Shown piece after piece: positions 1 to 7,760 of a stretch of 37,516 nucleotides of DNA (position 1 is its first letter; the number at the start of each line of letters is the position of its first letter). The stretch lies in assembly GCA_018970325.1 (NCBI GenBank), contig JAGWWP010000022.1, forward strand, positions 1 to 37,516. Reading direction: 5' to 3'. The notes under the pieces were generated by a model that saw only the letters and a list, made by a program, of their open reading frames with translations, did not search any database and was not told the origin of the DNA. A program made the translations under genes and the position numbers. This DNA is from Cyanobacteria bacterium REEB446. Its GTDB lineage: Bacteria; Cyanobacteriota; Vampirovibrionia; LMEP-6097.

Positions 1-94
1 CATATATTCTGCTCCATGAGAGCTTTTGTTCTTCTGAAAATCGCTCAAACGAAATTAAATATCTCTATCTATCAGCAAAAATGGGGAATCGTTA

Positions 95-114
95 GAAATT
101 CTGTCAGGAATTTC
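95..114. other. Short perfect hairpin in gene-free left edge
   Basis: A 7-bp perfect inverted repeat (GAAATTC, 6-nt loop, GAATTTC) lies in the first 144 bases. I see no gene in 1-144: the reading frames are short, lack starts and resemble nothing I recognise. There is no T-tract after the stem, so a terminator is only a weak guess. Confidence 0.3.
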
Positions 115-144
115 CTTGCTATGCGTTATTTCGCGTAACTCCTG

Positions 145-174
145 TTTAATTTATTAAAAATGGCGGAGACGAAG
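145..174. repeat. Direct repeat copy 1: tRNA-Asp 3' end plus downstream flank
   Basis: These 30 bases are identical to 245-274, exactly 100 bp away. The copy contains 16 bases of AT-rich tRNA downstream flank followed by the last 14 bases of the tRNA-Asp gene (reverse strand), including the CCA complement. The spacer holds an 8-bp perfect hairpin at 179-198 and, at 217-231, a 15-base T-arm-like sequence that is the exact reverse complement of 273-287 inside the tRNA. The arrangement resembles a leftover of integration or recombination at a tRNA 3' end. Confidence 0.85.
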
Positions 175-244
175 ATATGTAAAAGCGCCAGCTTTTACAA
201 AATAAAGGACAACCCTAGGGTTCAAGTCCCTGCGTCGACGTTAT

Positions 245-274
245 TTTAATTTATTAAAAATGGCGGAGACGAAG
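245..274. repeat. Direct repeat copy 2, spanning the real tRNA-Asp 3' end
   Basis: Exact copy of 145-174. Positions 261-274 are the 3' end of the intact tRNA-Asp gene and 245-260 its immediate downstream flank. Confidence 0.85.
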
Positions 275-337
275 GGACTTGAACCCTCGACCCCCTGCGT
301 GACAGACAGGTGCTCTAACCAACTGAGCTACGCCTCC
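261..337 (-). tRNA. tRNA-Asp (anticodon GTC)
   Basis: Read on the minus strand this folds as a 77-nt cloverleaf with an encoded CCA. The acceptor stem GGAGGCG pairs with CGTCTCC (one G-T), followed by discriminator G and CCA. The D arm is GCTC AGTTGGTTA GAGC. The anticodon arm CCTGT-CTGTCAC-GCAGG puts GTC at the anticodon position, which reads Asp codons. The T arm is AGGG TTCAAGT CCCT. Everything is canonical; the oddity is the duplicated 3' end 100 bp downstream of the gene. Confidence 0.96.
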
Positions 338-435
338 GCGAGTCGACTTTTTAAAGAGAGATCACCTCTTACGCATCTAATGCGTTTAAAAATCCTAGCA
401 TAAAAAATCTAAATTCGTGCCAAGATTAAACTAGC

Positions 436-1509
436 TTGCGAATCAATTTCACAAATAATTTAAGATTCCTTTCTTTGCTTCTATTACTACAGGGCTTATC
501 TTTCGCTAATATAAATGCTCAGCCACAAGGATCTTCTTCTGTATTAAAAGGACATATCTCCGTTGAAGAGAAATCTAAGCTTAAAGATGAACCTTGGCAT
601 CTAATTAGTATTGAGAGCTTTGATCCACGTTTAATTTTAAATGGTGATAGTTTAATTTTCAAAATTACGCCTGAAGTAGGAGAGATTTTTAAAATACCAG
701 CGAGCAGCTACCTAAAAGCTTCAGTAGAAGGTGACTCTCTTGATAATAAAAATTTTCTTTTTAGAATTACCGAACTCATTTCCGAAAATGGTTCTAGCAC
801 GGCAGCTTCAGGGCTTTTTAAAATAGATACTAAAGAGCAAGATAAAAGCTTAGAAGATAAAGTCAGTGAAGATGCTTTCCTCAGAACCAGTTCTAATATG
901 GTTCTCGGCAGCTTAAGTGGTACTTTAAAAACTTTAAAATATGGCGGCTTACCACTAATCATGCTCACTAATGGTTTTTCAGCAGTAGCTGGAGCTGGGC
1001 TAGGAGCTGTTTCTGGGATAGTTAACTCTTTTGTAGCTACTCCGCAGCCATTTTATTCAGAGCCTAGTGATTCACAGCTTAAGGTGAAATTTATTGAACC
1101 AGTAAAAACTGATCTCTATTCTTTTGGAGAGTCGACTGCTCTGCTTGCTGAGCCCGTGCTTGCTAGTGATATTAATCTTGAAGTTAAGATTACTCAGTCA
1201 AGGAAGTTTTATTCTTATAATTTTGGGGATTCAATATTTTTAGAATTAGAAATAGAAAATGCTTCCGAGAAAGACTTCGATTTACAAGATTTCATTTTAG
1301 TGAATAAAACTAACTCTCAAGAATTCTTACCAAATCCATTTTTATTGAATTTTAATTCCAAGGAACTATCTGAGGTTAACACTGATACAACTCGTACCCT
1401 AAAACTCTGCTATTCACTCGGCAAATTTTCTAATTTAGATAATTATAATTTAAGAATTTTAGATCCTGTAACTGCAAAGCATTTATACTATGTACCAATA
1501 GAAATTTAA
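436..1509 (+). CDS. Secreted protein of unknown function
   Basis: A 357-residue protein from a TTG start at 436. The N-terminus has basic residues, a hydrophobic run (FLSLLLLLQGLSFA) and a likely signal-peptidase site near ANINAQ, so it is probably exported. Residues about 155-200 form a Gly/Ala-rich, mildly hydrophobic stretch (GGLPLIMLTNGFSAVAGAG) that could touch a membrane. The C-terminal third looks beta-rich, like an immunoglobulin-type fold, but I recognise no family. A TAAACT box at 427-432 lies 3 bases before the start and there is no Shine-Dalgarno sequence, consistent with leaderless expression. A hairpin follows the gene at 1554-1568. Function unknown. Confidence 0.75.
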   Translation: MRINFTNNLRFLSLLLLLQGLSFANINAQPQGSSSVLKGHISVEEKSKLKDEPWHLISIESFDPRLILNGDSLIFKITPEVGEIFKIPASSYLKASVEGDSLDNKNFLFRITELISENGSSTAASGLFKIDTKEQDKSLEDKVSEDAFLRTSSNMVLGSLSGTLKTLKYGGLPLIMLTNGFSAVAGAGLGAVSGIVNSFVATPQPFYSEPSDSQLKVKFIEPVKTDLYSFGESTALLAEPVLASDINLEVKITQSRKFYSYNFGDSIFLELEIENASEKDFDLQDFILVNKTNSQEFLPNPFLLNFNSKELSEVNTDTTRTLKLCYSLGKFSNLDNYNLRILDPVTAKHLYYVPIEI

Positions 1510-1553
1510 AGAGACTGAAACATATAAAAAAATTTTTTAATAATTTAGTTTTA

Positions 1554-1568
1554 AGGTTTTAGAAACCT
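1554..1568 (+). terminator. Short hairpin between the secreted protein and efp
   Basis: AGGTTT-TAG-AAACCT forms a 6-bp perfect stem with a 3-nt loop, preceded by an A/T-rich run. It may end the upstream transcript, but it overlaps the -35 region of the efp promoter and the stem is short. Confidence 0.35.
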
Positions 1569-1581
1569 CCTTATAAAGTGT

Positions 1582-1587
1582 TAGAAT
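1582..1587 (+). promoter_or_regulatory. -10 box TAGAAT of the efp operon (near-leaderless)
   Basis: TAGAAT ends 11 bases before the efp ATG at 1599, so transcription would start about 4-5 bases upstream of the start codon. No Shine-Dalgarno sequence fits in such a leader. A weak -35 (TTAGAA, 1559-1564) lies 17 bases upstream. Confidence 0.55.
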
Positions 1588-1598
1588 AACTCTAGTTT

Positions 1599-2165
1599 AT
1601 GTACACACCTACTGATTTCAAAAATGGCTTAACCTTAGAATGGAAGGGGAATTTATACCAAGTCGTCGAGTTCCTCCACGTTAAACCTGGTAAGGGAGCG
1701 GCTTTCGTTAGAACTAAATTTAGAAATTTAACGACTAAGAAAATTTTAGAAGAATCTTTTAGAATGAATGAGCAGTTTAAGCCAGCTCACGTAGAAAGGA
1801 AGGAAATGCAGTACCTTTATCAGAGTGGTGATAACTATGCTTTTATGGATATGAAGTCCTATGAACAAGTTGAGTTATCTAAAAATGATTTAGGTGATAA
1901 CGTTACAGATTTCTTAAAAGAAGAAATGGTCTGCTCGATTATGTCTTGTGATGGAAAAGTCTTAAGTGCAGAACTGCCTAATTCTATTGAGCTAGTCGTC
2001 CAAGATACAGCACCGAATGAAAAAGGAAATACTTCATCTGGTGGCTCTAAACCAGCAGTTCTTGAAACTGGGGCTACTATTGATATACCTTTCTTTGTTA
2101 ATATCGGGGATAAAATTCGCTTAAATCCTCAGACTAGAGAATATCAAGATAGGGTCAAGGCATAA
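1599..2165 (+). CDS. efp: Elongation factor P
   Basis: A full-length 188-residue EF-P, which binds between the ribosomal P and E sites and relieves stalling at polyproline. The N-terminal KOW-like domain carries the loop VKPGKGAAFVRTK, with Lys32 at the tip where post-translational modification occurs in many bacteria. The central and C-terminal OB domains include the family motif around TSSGGSKPAVLETGA (about 145-160). It is the first gene of a tight operon: the stop overlaps the accB ATG by one base. EF-P directly followed by the biotin carrier protein is an arrangement familiar from cyanobacteria. No modification-enzyme gene is visible nearby. Confidence 0.97.
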   Translation: MYTPTDFKNGLTLEWKGNLYQVVEFLHVKPGKGAAFVRTKFRNLTTKKILEESFRMNEQFKPAHVERKEMQYLYQSGDNYAFMDMKSYEQVELSKNDLGDNVTDFLKEEMVCSIMSCDGKVLSAELPNSIELVVQDTAPNEKGNTSSGGSKPAVLETGATIDIPFFVNIGDKIRLNPQTREYQDRVKA

Positions 2166-2665
2166 TGAAAACTATTGATAAGGCAGAAAAAAATATGAGT
2201 AATATAGAAGTTCCTTTAACAGCTATAAATCAGCTAGCTGAAATTCTTAAAAATCAAGAATTAAGCGAGATAGAGCTTGAGTTTGAAGGACAGTACCGCA
2301 TTAAGGTAAAAAAAGAAATTACTGGAACTGTGTTTAACAGTGTATCTGCACCAGCAGTGCACTCCACCGCAAGTACTGTTTCTGAAACAGCTTCTGCAAA
2401 AGCTGCTGCACCCAACAAAAACCTTTTTGAAGTAAAATCACCAATGGTTGGTACTTACTATGCGTCTCCATCTCCCGATGCTGATGCGTTTATAAAAGTC
2501 GGAGATAGAGTTAAGAAAGGTGATACCCTCTGTATTATTGAAGCGATGAAACTCATGAATGAGCTTCCATCTGAGGTTTCAGGCATAGTAAAGGAGATTT
2601 CAGTCGATAATGCTCAAGCTATATCTTTTGGTGAAGTAATTATTAAAATCGAAAAAGATGCCTAA
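2165..2665 (+). CDS. accB: Biotin carboxyl carrier protein of acetyl-CoA carboxylase
   Basis: A 166-residue BCCP, which carries the biotin that shuttles carboxylate in the first step of fatty acid synthesis. The C-terminal biotinyl domain (about 86-166) has the attachment motif EAMKLMNE with the acceptor lysine at K129. An Ala/Thr/Pro-rich linker (about 58-85) joins it to an N-terminal helical segment (INQLAEILKN) typical of AccB. The ATG at 2165 overlaps the efp stop; an internal ATG at residue 11 (MSNIEVPLTA) is a plausible alternative start and closer to the usual family N-terminus. It overlaps rnc by 8 bases, so translation is probably coupled. Confidence 0.96.
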   Translation: MKTIDKAEKNMSNIEVPLTAINQLAEILKNQELSEIELEFEGQYRIKVKKEITGTVFNSVSAPAVHSTASTVSETASAKAAAPNKNLFEVKSPMVGTYYASPSPDADAFIKVGDRVKKGDTLCIIEAMKLMNELPSEVSGIVKEISVDNAQAISFGEVIIKIEKDA

Positions 2666-3344
2666 GCAGGTTTTCTCCTTAACTTCTTTCTTAAATCAGT
2701 TAAATTTATCATCTAATAAGCTTTTAGAGCAGGCCTTGACTCATAAATCTTGCTCTAAAGATGATCCTAATCTTTTAAATAATGAAAGATTAGAATTTCT
2801 TGGTGATGCTGTCTTAAAGCTGGTCTTCAGTGAATACCTATCTGATAATTTTCCAGACGAAGATGAAGGAAATTTATCTAAATTCAGAGCAAGATTAATT
2901 TCTGATGATTTACTAGCAGAACTTGCCTCGGAAATGGGCTTAGGAAAACTTTTACGCATAGGCAGAATGTTAAAAGGACAAAAGATACTGCCTGATTCTA
3001 TTTATGGAAATGCCTTAGAAGCTTTAATCGCTGTTATTTATAAAGAAGCTGGTTATGATAAAGCTCGTGAATTTATTCTAAGTGCATGGGACGCCCATAT
3101 AGGTAGGGCTATAACCGAGTCCATTACTCATAACTACAAAGCTCTATTAATAGAAAAAATTCAAGCTAAATACTCTAAAGCACCAGTCTTTGAAACGGTT
3201 AATACTAGCGGAGATGCCCATGAAAGGAGTTTTGAAATAGCTGTACTCTTTAATGGTGAAGAACTCAGTAGAGGCTCTGGTAAATCTAAAAAAGAAGCTG
3301 GACAAAACGCGGCTCAAGCTGCTTTAGACAGGTTATCATTTTAA
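2658..3344 (+). CDS. rnc: Ribonuclease III
   Basis: A 228-residue RNase III that cuts double-stranded RNA in rRNA processing and mRNA decay. The catalytic domain has the signature NNERLEFLGDAVL, giving metal ligands E43, E46 and D50, with E70 in PDEDEGNLSK. The C-terminal dsRNA-binding domain (about 160-228) ends with the KKEAGQNAAQAALDRL helix. At the site equivalent to E. coli Asp114 the sequence is YGNALEA, placing Asn118 where Asp is commonest; the essential Glu (E121, equivalent to E117) is kept, and Asn occurs here in other lineages, so activity is expected. It overlaps accB by 8 bases and is followed 3 bases later by argB. Confidence 0.96.
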   Translation: MPKQVFSLTSFLNQLNLSSNKLLEQALTHKSCSKDDPNLLNNERLEFLGDAVLKLVFSEYLSDNFPDEDEGNLSKFRARLISDDLLAELASEMGLGKLLRIGRMLKGQKILPDSIYGNALEALIAVIYKEAGYDKAREFILSAWDAHIGRAITESITHNYKALLIEKIQAKYSKAPVFETVNTSGDAHERSFEIAVLFNGEELSRGSGKSKKEAGQNAAQAALDRLSF

Positions 3345-3347
3345 GTC

Positions 3348-4211
3348 ATGCCAGACTATGCTAACACCGACAGAGTAAAAATTCTCTCTGAAGCTCTGCC
3401 CTATATTCAAAAATTTCACTCTAAGATATTCGTCATTAAATATGGTGGTTCAGCTTTAACCAACCCTGACATAGAGAAGAGTACTATCAAAGATTTAGTA
3501 CTTTTAAATAGTGTCGGCATAAAAGTCGTTCTAACTCATGGTGGCGGCCCTGAAATTAATCAAATGCTCACTAAAATAGGTAAAGAAATTAAATTTGAAA
3601 ATGGTCTAAGGCACACTGATGCAGAGACTATGGAAATAGTCGAAATGGTTTTACACGGTAAGGTACAGAGGCGTATAGTAAGTTCTATCAATTGTGCGGG
3701 AGCAAGAGCCATAGGGCTTTCTGGCCGTGATGGCAGAATCATGGTAGCAGAAAGAGATTCACGTATTGCAGAAGGTAATATGGTGGGTGAAATAAAAACT
3801 ACTAATCTTGCACTAATTCACGAAGTTTTTAAATTAGGTTTAATTCCAGTCATCAGCTCTATTGCACCAAATGAAGCAGGTGAAGCTTTTAATATCAATG
3901 CTGACACTATGGCCGCAGAACTTGCGATAGGACTTCAAGCCGATAAATTAATTCTCATGACAGATATACAGGGCATACTTGCAGATAAAAACGATCCTCT
4001 ATCTTTAATAAAAGAAATGAATCTAGAAACAGCTAAGGGCTTAGAGTCTAAGGGAATTATTCAAGGCGGCATGATTCCAAAGACTGACTGCTGCATTAAG
4101 GCTATAGAGCATGGAGTTAAAGAGGCAATTATTCTGAATGGATTGAAAGAGCATAGTTTGCTTTTAGAGACCTTTACTAATGAGGGATCTGGGACTTTGA
4201 TTAAAAATTGA
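3348..4211 (+). CDS. argB: Acetylglutamate kinase
   Basis: A 287-residue N-acetyl-L-glutamate kinase, second step of arginine synthesis, of the amino-acid kinase fold. Visible motifs are the nucleotide-binding KYGGSAL near residue 26, the substrate loop THGGGPEIN, the acetylglutamate-contacting NINADTMAAELA (about 183-194) and LMTDIQGIL. The C-terminus has the GGMIPKTDCCIKAI segment typical of ArgB. It is the last gene of efp-accB-rnc-argB and starts 3 bases after rnc. The convergent DUF721 gene begins two bases beyond its stop, leaving no space for a separate terminator. No other arginine biosynthesis gene is present in the window. Confidence 0.95.
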   Translation: MPDYANTDRVKILSEALPYIQKFHSKIFVIKYGGSALTNPDIEKSTIKDLVLLNSVGIKVVLTHGGGPEINQMLTKIGKEIKFENGLRHTDAETMEIVEMVLHGKVQRRIVSSINCAGARAIGLSGRDGRIMVAERDSRIAEGNMVGEIKTTNLALIHEVFKLGLIPVISSIAPNEAGEAFNINADTMAAELAIGLQADKLILMTDIQGILADKNDPLSLIKEMNLETAKGLESKGIIQGGMIPKTDCCIKAIEHGVKEAIILNGLKEHSLLLETFTNEGSGTLIKN

Positions 4212-4212
4212 T

Positions 4213-4563
4213 TTATCTCAACTCAAAAACCAAAGCTTTAACTTCTTTTATATAATCTTGCGCGAAATCCTTACGCCCATGCATATCACTATTAGCGGAA
4301 CTAATAGCTTGATTTAAAAGATTCAGTAATTCTGTTTTGCGAAACTGTAATTCATTTGCTAGAGCAGAGTGTTTCACCCCAACTATTAATTTCATATCTT
4401 TAGTCACTCTATGAGCGAAGGTTCTCTTCTTAATGGAATCTGGCATTTCTAATTCTTGCCAAAGCTGAAAAATAGAATAATGTCTCTGCTTATCAATATT
4501 GCGTGCAACACTATCAAAAAGTTTTTTAATCGGTAAAAGATCTTCTTGTTTAGCTCTTTGCAT
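4213..4563 (-). CDS. DUF721/DciA-like protein
   Basis: A 116-residue protein matching the DUF721 pattern: a tryptophan near the start of the domain (FQLWQELEMPDSI), a central strand-rich KDMKLIVGVKHSALANELQFRK and a following helix LLNLLNQAI. DUF721 defines DciA, the ancestral bacterial loader of the DnaB replicative helicase, and such genes often sit beside recF, as here. The start overlaps the recF 3' end by 14 bases, so translation is probably coupled. The assignment rests on the central motif and context. The helicase-loading role is inferred from the family. Confidence 0.75.
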   Translation of the reverse strand: MQRAKQEDLLPIKKLFDSVARNIDKQRHYSIFQLWQELEMPDSIKKRTFAHRVTKDMKLIVGVKHSALANELQFRKTELLNLLNQAISSANSDMHGRKDFAQDYIKEVKALVFELR

Positions 4564-5659
4564 ATTCGACTAAGGCTCCAGCTTTAATATTTATAATTTG
4601 AGCATTTTCGCTCCATTTTTGCAAATGCCTACCTAGATGGGTCGTAGTAATTATGACCTGTGTATCATCTGAAATGGCTTCTAGTAAATGATCTTGCCTT
4701 GCTTCATCTAATTCCGCGAGGACATCATCTAATAAAAGAATAGGCTGTAAGCCATGTTCCTCTTTTAGTAACTCTATTTCCGTAAGTTTAACTGCTAGCA
4801 CTATACTTCTCTTTTCTCCTTGGCTTGCAAAATCACTAGCTAACTGTTCTTTAAGCATAAAATTAATATCATCTCGCTGTGGTCCATGACTAGTACAGGC
4901 TCTAATAAAATCTAATTTATGATCTGCTTTTAAATCTTCAGGGCTTAGCACTTTACCTAAGTATTCTAATCTTAATGAAAGTGCCTCTCCTGCGATATCT
5001 TGGTAATATTTTTCTACCAAAGGGCTAATTTTAGTGACCAGTTCATACCTATATTTAGTAAGCTCATTTGCAGCATTTATAAACAGTTCATCCCATATCG
5101 AAAGCTGTTCTTGGAAAGCTAAGGGGAGATTACTATAAAAAAAATCTTTCTCTAGGCATGACTTAATGAAGCTATTACGCTGACTTAAGGTTTTCTCAAA
5201 TTTAGTTAATATCTCACCATAAGGTAAATAAAGCTGTTCGAGGATAGTATCTAACCAATCTCGACGAGAACTCGGGCTGCCAGAGACTATATTCAAATCA
5301 TCTACCATAAAGGATACAGAATAAAGTTTATGATTAATATCTTTAGGCTTCATATTAACTTCATTAATTTTCAGAGTCCTTCTACCAGAACGCCTTATCA
5401 TCATCGCTATATTTAAATCATTAGCATTTTCACGTAAAATCTTGGCGTGTATAACAGCATTCTCAGCATTGAAATTGACGAGCAGAGCATCTTTACCAGC
5501 TCTTTTTGATTTACCCGTACTGAATATCTGCACGACTTCTAATAAATTAGTTTTGCCTTGCGAATTATCACCAAGAATAATTAGCTTAGGGCGCTCAATA
5601 TTTAAAAAGAGTTCCTGATAATTTCTAAAATTTATTAAATTTATAGTTTTCAAAAACAT
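4550..5659 (-). CDS. recF: DNA replication and repair protein RecF
   Basis: A 369-residue SMC-like ATPase that helps load RecA at single-strand gaps. The Walker A motif GDNSQGKTNLLE places Lys at K36. The ABC signature is in FASQGEKRSIVLAVKLTEIE (about 279-298), and Walker B is ILLLDDVLAELDEARQ (about 308). The length is typical. The ATG at 5659 opens with the family's usual 'LKTINLINFRNY' start. The gene is divergent from the OstA/LptD-like gene, and the 66-bp gap holds candidate promoters for both directions. It forms an overlapping pair with the DUF721 gene. Confidence 0.96.
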   Translation of the reverse strand: MFLKTINLINFRNYQELFLNIERPKLIILGDNSQGKTNLLEVVQIFSTGKSKRAGKDALLVNFNAENAVIHAKILRENANDLNIAMMIRRSGRRTLKINEVNMKPKDINHKLYSVSFMVDDLNIVSGSPSSRRDWLDTILEQLYLPYGEILTKFEKTLSQRNSFIKSCLEKDFFYSNLPLAFQEQLSIWDELFINAANELTKYRYELVTKISPLVEKYYQDIAGEALSLRLEYLGKVLSPEDLKADHKLDFIRACTSHGPQRDDINFMLKEQLASDFASQGEKRSIVLAVKLTEIELLKEEHGLQPILLLDDVLAELDEARQDHLLEAISDDTQVIITTTHLGRHLQKWSENAQIINIKAGALVEYAKS

Positions 5660-5714
5660 AAAATCGAAAGGTCGAGAATTTTATAAGTATAGCGGGATTT
5701 TTTTAGTATATGAT

Positions 5715-5720
5715 TATTCT
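5715..5720 (+). promoter_or_regulatory. -10 box TATTCT of the LptD-like gene (leaderless)
   Basis: TATTCT ends 5 bases before the GTG at 5726, so transcription would start at or next to the start codon. There is no Shine-Dalgarno sequence. Confidence 0.5.
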
Positions 5721-5725
5721 AGCTA

Positions 5726-7639
5726 GTGAACTTGCGATTAAAAGATCTTTTTAAAAAATTTTTTTTGCTATTTGTTTTAGTAAATCTTTTTAGCTTAGGA
5801 GTCGAAGCCAAAAAGAAGCCTGAAGAATCTCTCAAAAGAAAAGATAAAAAAAATAGCGAAGTTAAACTCGTAGAAGTTAATCCAGATGGCTCTGATAAGG
5901 ATTCTAATTTAAGCCCTGATTCGACAATAAGTCCGATAAATAGCTCACTCAATGAAGAAGTACTGGAAGAAGTCGGGAATCATCCAGAGAATGAAACATT
6001 CGTAGAAATAATCGCAGATGAACTACGCTATAACGAAACTCAAGATTTTTACGAAGCAGTTGGAGAGGCTATCGCCACTTTCCCTGAGAAAAATATAATA
6101 GTCACTGCTGATCAAATGAATTTTGATGGGCTAAAAAAACTTTTAATCGCAGAGGGAAATGTAAAAGTTACCCAGAATGATACTACTGCCTTCGGTGAGT
6201 ATGTAGTCTTTCATACTGATACAAAAACCTATAGCATGGAAGAACCGAAAATATTCAGCCCAGGGATACGCCTTAAAGCCCGCAGCAGTACTTCTGATTT
6301 CGAAGAAAGAAAAAAGCCAGATGAAAAAGATAAAGTTACGGTAAATTTTAAAGATGGTTTTATCGCTTTAGATAAACCAGTCGGTGTTTACTTTTCAGGG
6401 AATCACGAATGGACCAGATATACTCGTGAGCGTAAACTCTACTATCAGAACCGTGAACTCAGATGGAAGGATATTCCACCTTTACAGAGCGATATTAAAT
6501 ATAGCGCGAAACGCATTACCTACGATCAAAACAAAAGAATGAACAACCTGAAAATTCAGGGTGCAAGACTTTGGCTTAATGATAAACTGAGCATCCCTTC
6601 TCCAATAGAACTCACTACTAGCGTAGGAGAGGCTGCAAACACAAGATTCAGGGGACCAGTTTTAGGTCAGCAGGAGCGAATTGGTGGCTTTGCTGTTGGT
6701 CCTAGATTCTTCAAATCTTATAAAAACTCCACTTTTGCACTAGCCCCTATAGTCCAAATCGGTAATGATGGTGGCTTCGGAGCAGGTTCTATAGTCAGCT
6801 ACAATACACCAGGAGACACTACCGCACTGATGGCAGGATATGGCTCTCTATATAATCGTTTCATATTAAATGCTCACCAAGAACTACCATATAACTTTGA
6901 AGCAAATGCACTGGTTAATCAGTTCAACCGTAATCTCTTATTTGGTTCGAGCCAAGTCGGTCAAAATTACGAAATAGCTCACAAATTCAGACTTAAAACC
7001 GAATGGTTCGATAGACGTGGCATACAGTTTAGAACTATTATGGGATATGCTGCTGATAATTTAGATCTGTTTACAGCAAGGAATAAACAACTTCTTTTTC
7101 AAGCAAGAAGGGACAGAGGCGACAATAGCACTGATGAGCATAGCGGTTTTAGATTTGAAGAAAATATATCTTTCTATACAAAGCCCCTATATCGAGTTGG
7201 TAATGAAGCCTATAATCTAACTCTAAGATTCAGAGAAGCTGGTTCATTGGCTTTTTATGGTACTGGCGATTCCTATCTTGTTAATCGTATAGGTCCAGCT
7301 ATAGAAGCGACTTTTGATAGGCTTAGCTTTGAGGTAGATTATTTATATGCTTTAATAAGCGGTGAATCACCATTTGTCTTTGACCAGTTCATAGATGGCT
7401 CTAGTGCAATAGTCTTTGACGGTGATTTAGCAATTAATAAGTGGCTTTCAGTCGGAACTTTCGTGAATTTTAATATAGATGATAGTGAGATTACAAGAAA
7501 TCAGATAAGAGCTGAGGTTGGACCACCTGATTTCAAATTCAGAGCTAGCTATGACACCGTGAGAAATCAAGTAGGTTTCGGCGTTAACATGATATTCGGC
7601 GAACCTATTCGCTATGAACAGCTCAAAGTAAACCTCTAA
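5726..7639 (+). CDS. OstA/LptD-like outer-membrane LPS-assembly protein
   Basis: A 637-residue exported protein from a GTG start. The signal peptide is FKKFFLLFVLVNLFSLGVEA, followed by a charged, Ser/Asp-rich linker (about 28-88). Residues about 89-200 form an OstA domain (VEIIADELRYNETQDFYEA, VTADQMNFDGLKKLLIAEGN), the fold of LptA and the periplasmic part of LptD. From about 300 the sequence is rich in alternating aromatic and polar beta strands, as in an outer-membrane barrel, and resembles the DUF3769 type of LptD-like protein found in cyanobacteria. A role in delivering lipopolysaccharide or related glycolipid to the outer membrane follows from the family. It is expressed alone, divergent from recF. 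Confidence 0.8.
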   Translation: MNLRLKDLFKKFFLLFVLVNLFSLGVEAKKKPEESLKRKDKKNSEVKLVEVNPDGSDKDSNLSPDSTISPINSSLNEEVLEEVGNHPENETFVEIIADELRYNETQDFYEAVGEAIATFPEKNIIVTADQMNFDGLKKLLIAEGNVKVTQNDTTAFGEYVVFHTDTKTYSMEEPKIFSPGIRLKARSSTSDFEERKKPDEKDKVTVNFKDGFIALDKPVGVYFSGNHEWTRYTRERKLYYQNRELRWKDIPPLQSDIKYSAKRITYDQNKRMNNLKIQGARLWLNDKLSIPSPIELTTSVGEAANTRFRGPVLGQQERIGGFAVGPRFFKSYKNSTFALAPIVQIGNDGGFGAGSIVSYNTPGDTTALMAGYGSLYNRFILNAHQELPYNFEANALVNQFNRNLLFGSSQVGQNYEIAHKFRLKTEWFDRRGIQFRTIMGYAADNLDLFTARNKQLLFQARRDRGDNSTDEHSGFRFEENISFYTKPLYRVGNEAYNLTLRFREAGSLAFYGTGDSYLVNRIGPAIEATFDRLSFEVDYLYALISGESPFVFDQFIDGSSAIVFDGDLAINKWLSVGTFVNFNIDDSEITRNQIRAEVGPPDFKFRASYDTVRNQVGFGVNMIFGEPIRYEQLKVNL

Positions 7640-7653
7640 ATAACACTCAGCTC

Positions 7654-7736
7654 TGTGGATTTGGAAACCCAAGCCCCACAAGGTTTTCAACCTAGTGACT
7701 TATCTTGAAATTAATATTTTCTCATGAATTAATGAG
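7654..7736 (+). other. Three consecutive hairpins in the intergenic gap
   Basis: The 121-bp gap after the LptD-like gene contains three stems: TGTGG/CCACA (7654-7658 with 7676-7680) enclosing a TTGG/CCAA stem; AGGTT-TTC-AACCT (7681-7693); and CTCAT-GAATTA-ATGAG (7721-7736). The first two could end the upstream transcript, though no clear T-run follows. The third is close to the next gene's start and could be an operator. Short stems in AT-rich DNA arise by chance, so confidence is low. Confidence 0.35.
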
Positions 7737-7760
7737 ATCTTAACTTGATATTAATTTTGT

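Noticed and set aside
1-240. tmRNA or another tRNA on the plus strand because of the T-arm-like sequence at 217-231
   Set aside because: No matching acceptor, D or anticodon arms, and no ANDxxYALAA-like tag frame; the T-arm is best explained as an inverted fragment of tRNA-Asp.
5460-5500. NAENAV segment in RecF as another repeat insertion
   Set aside because: The DNA does not match the repeat core and the region aligns with ordinary RecF length.
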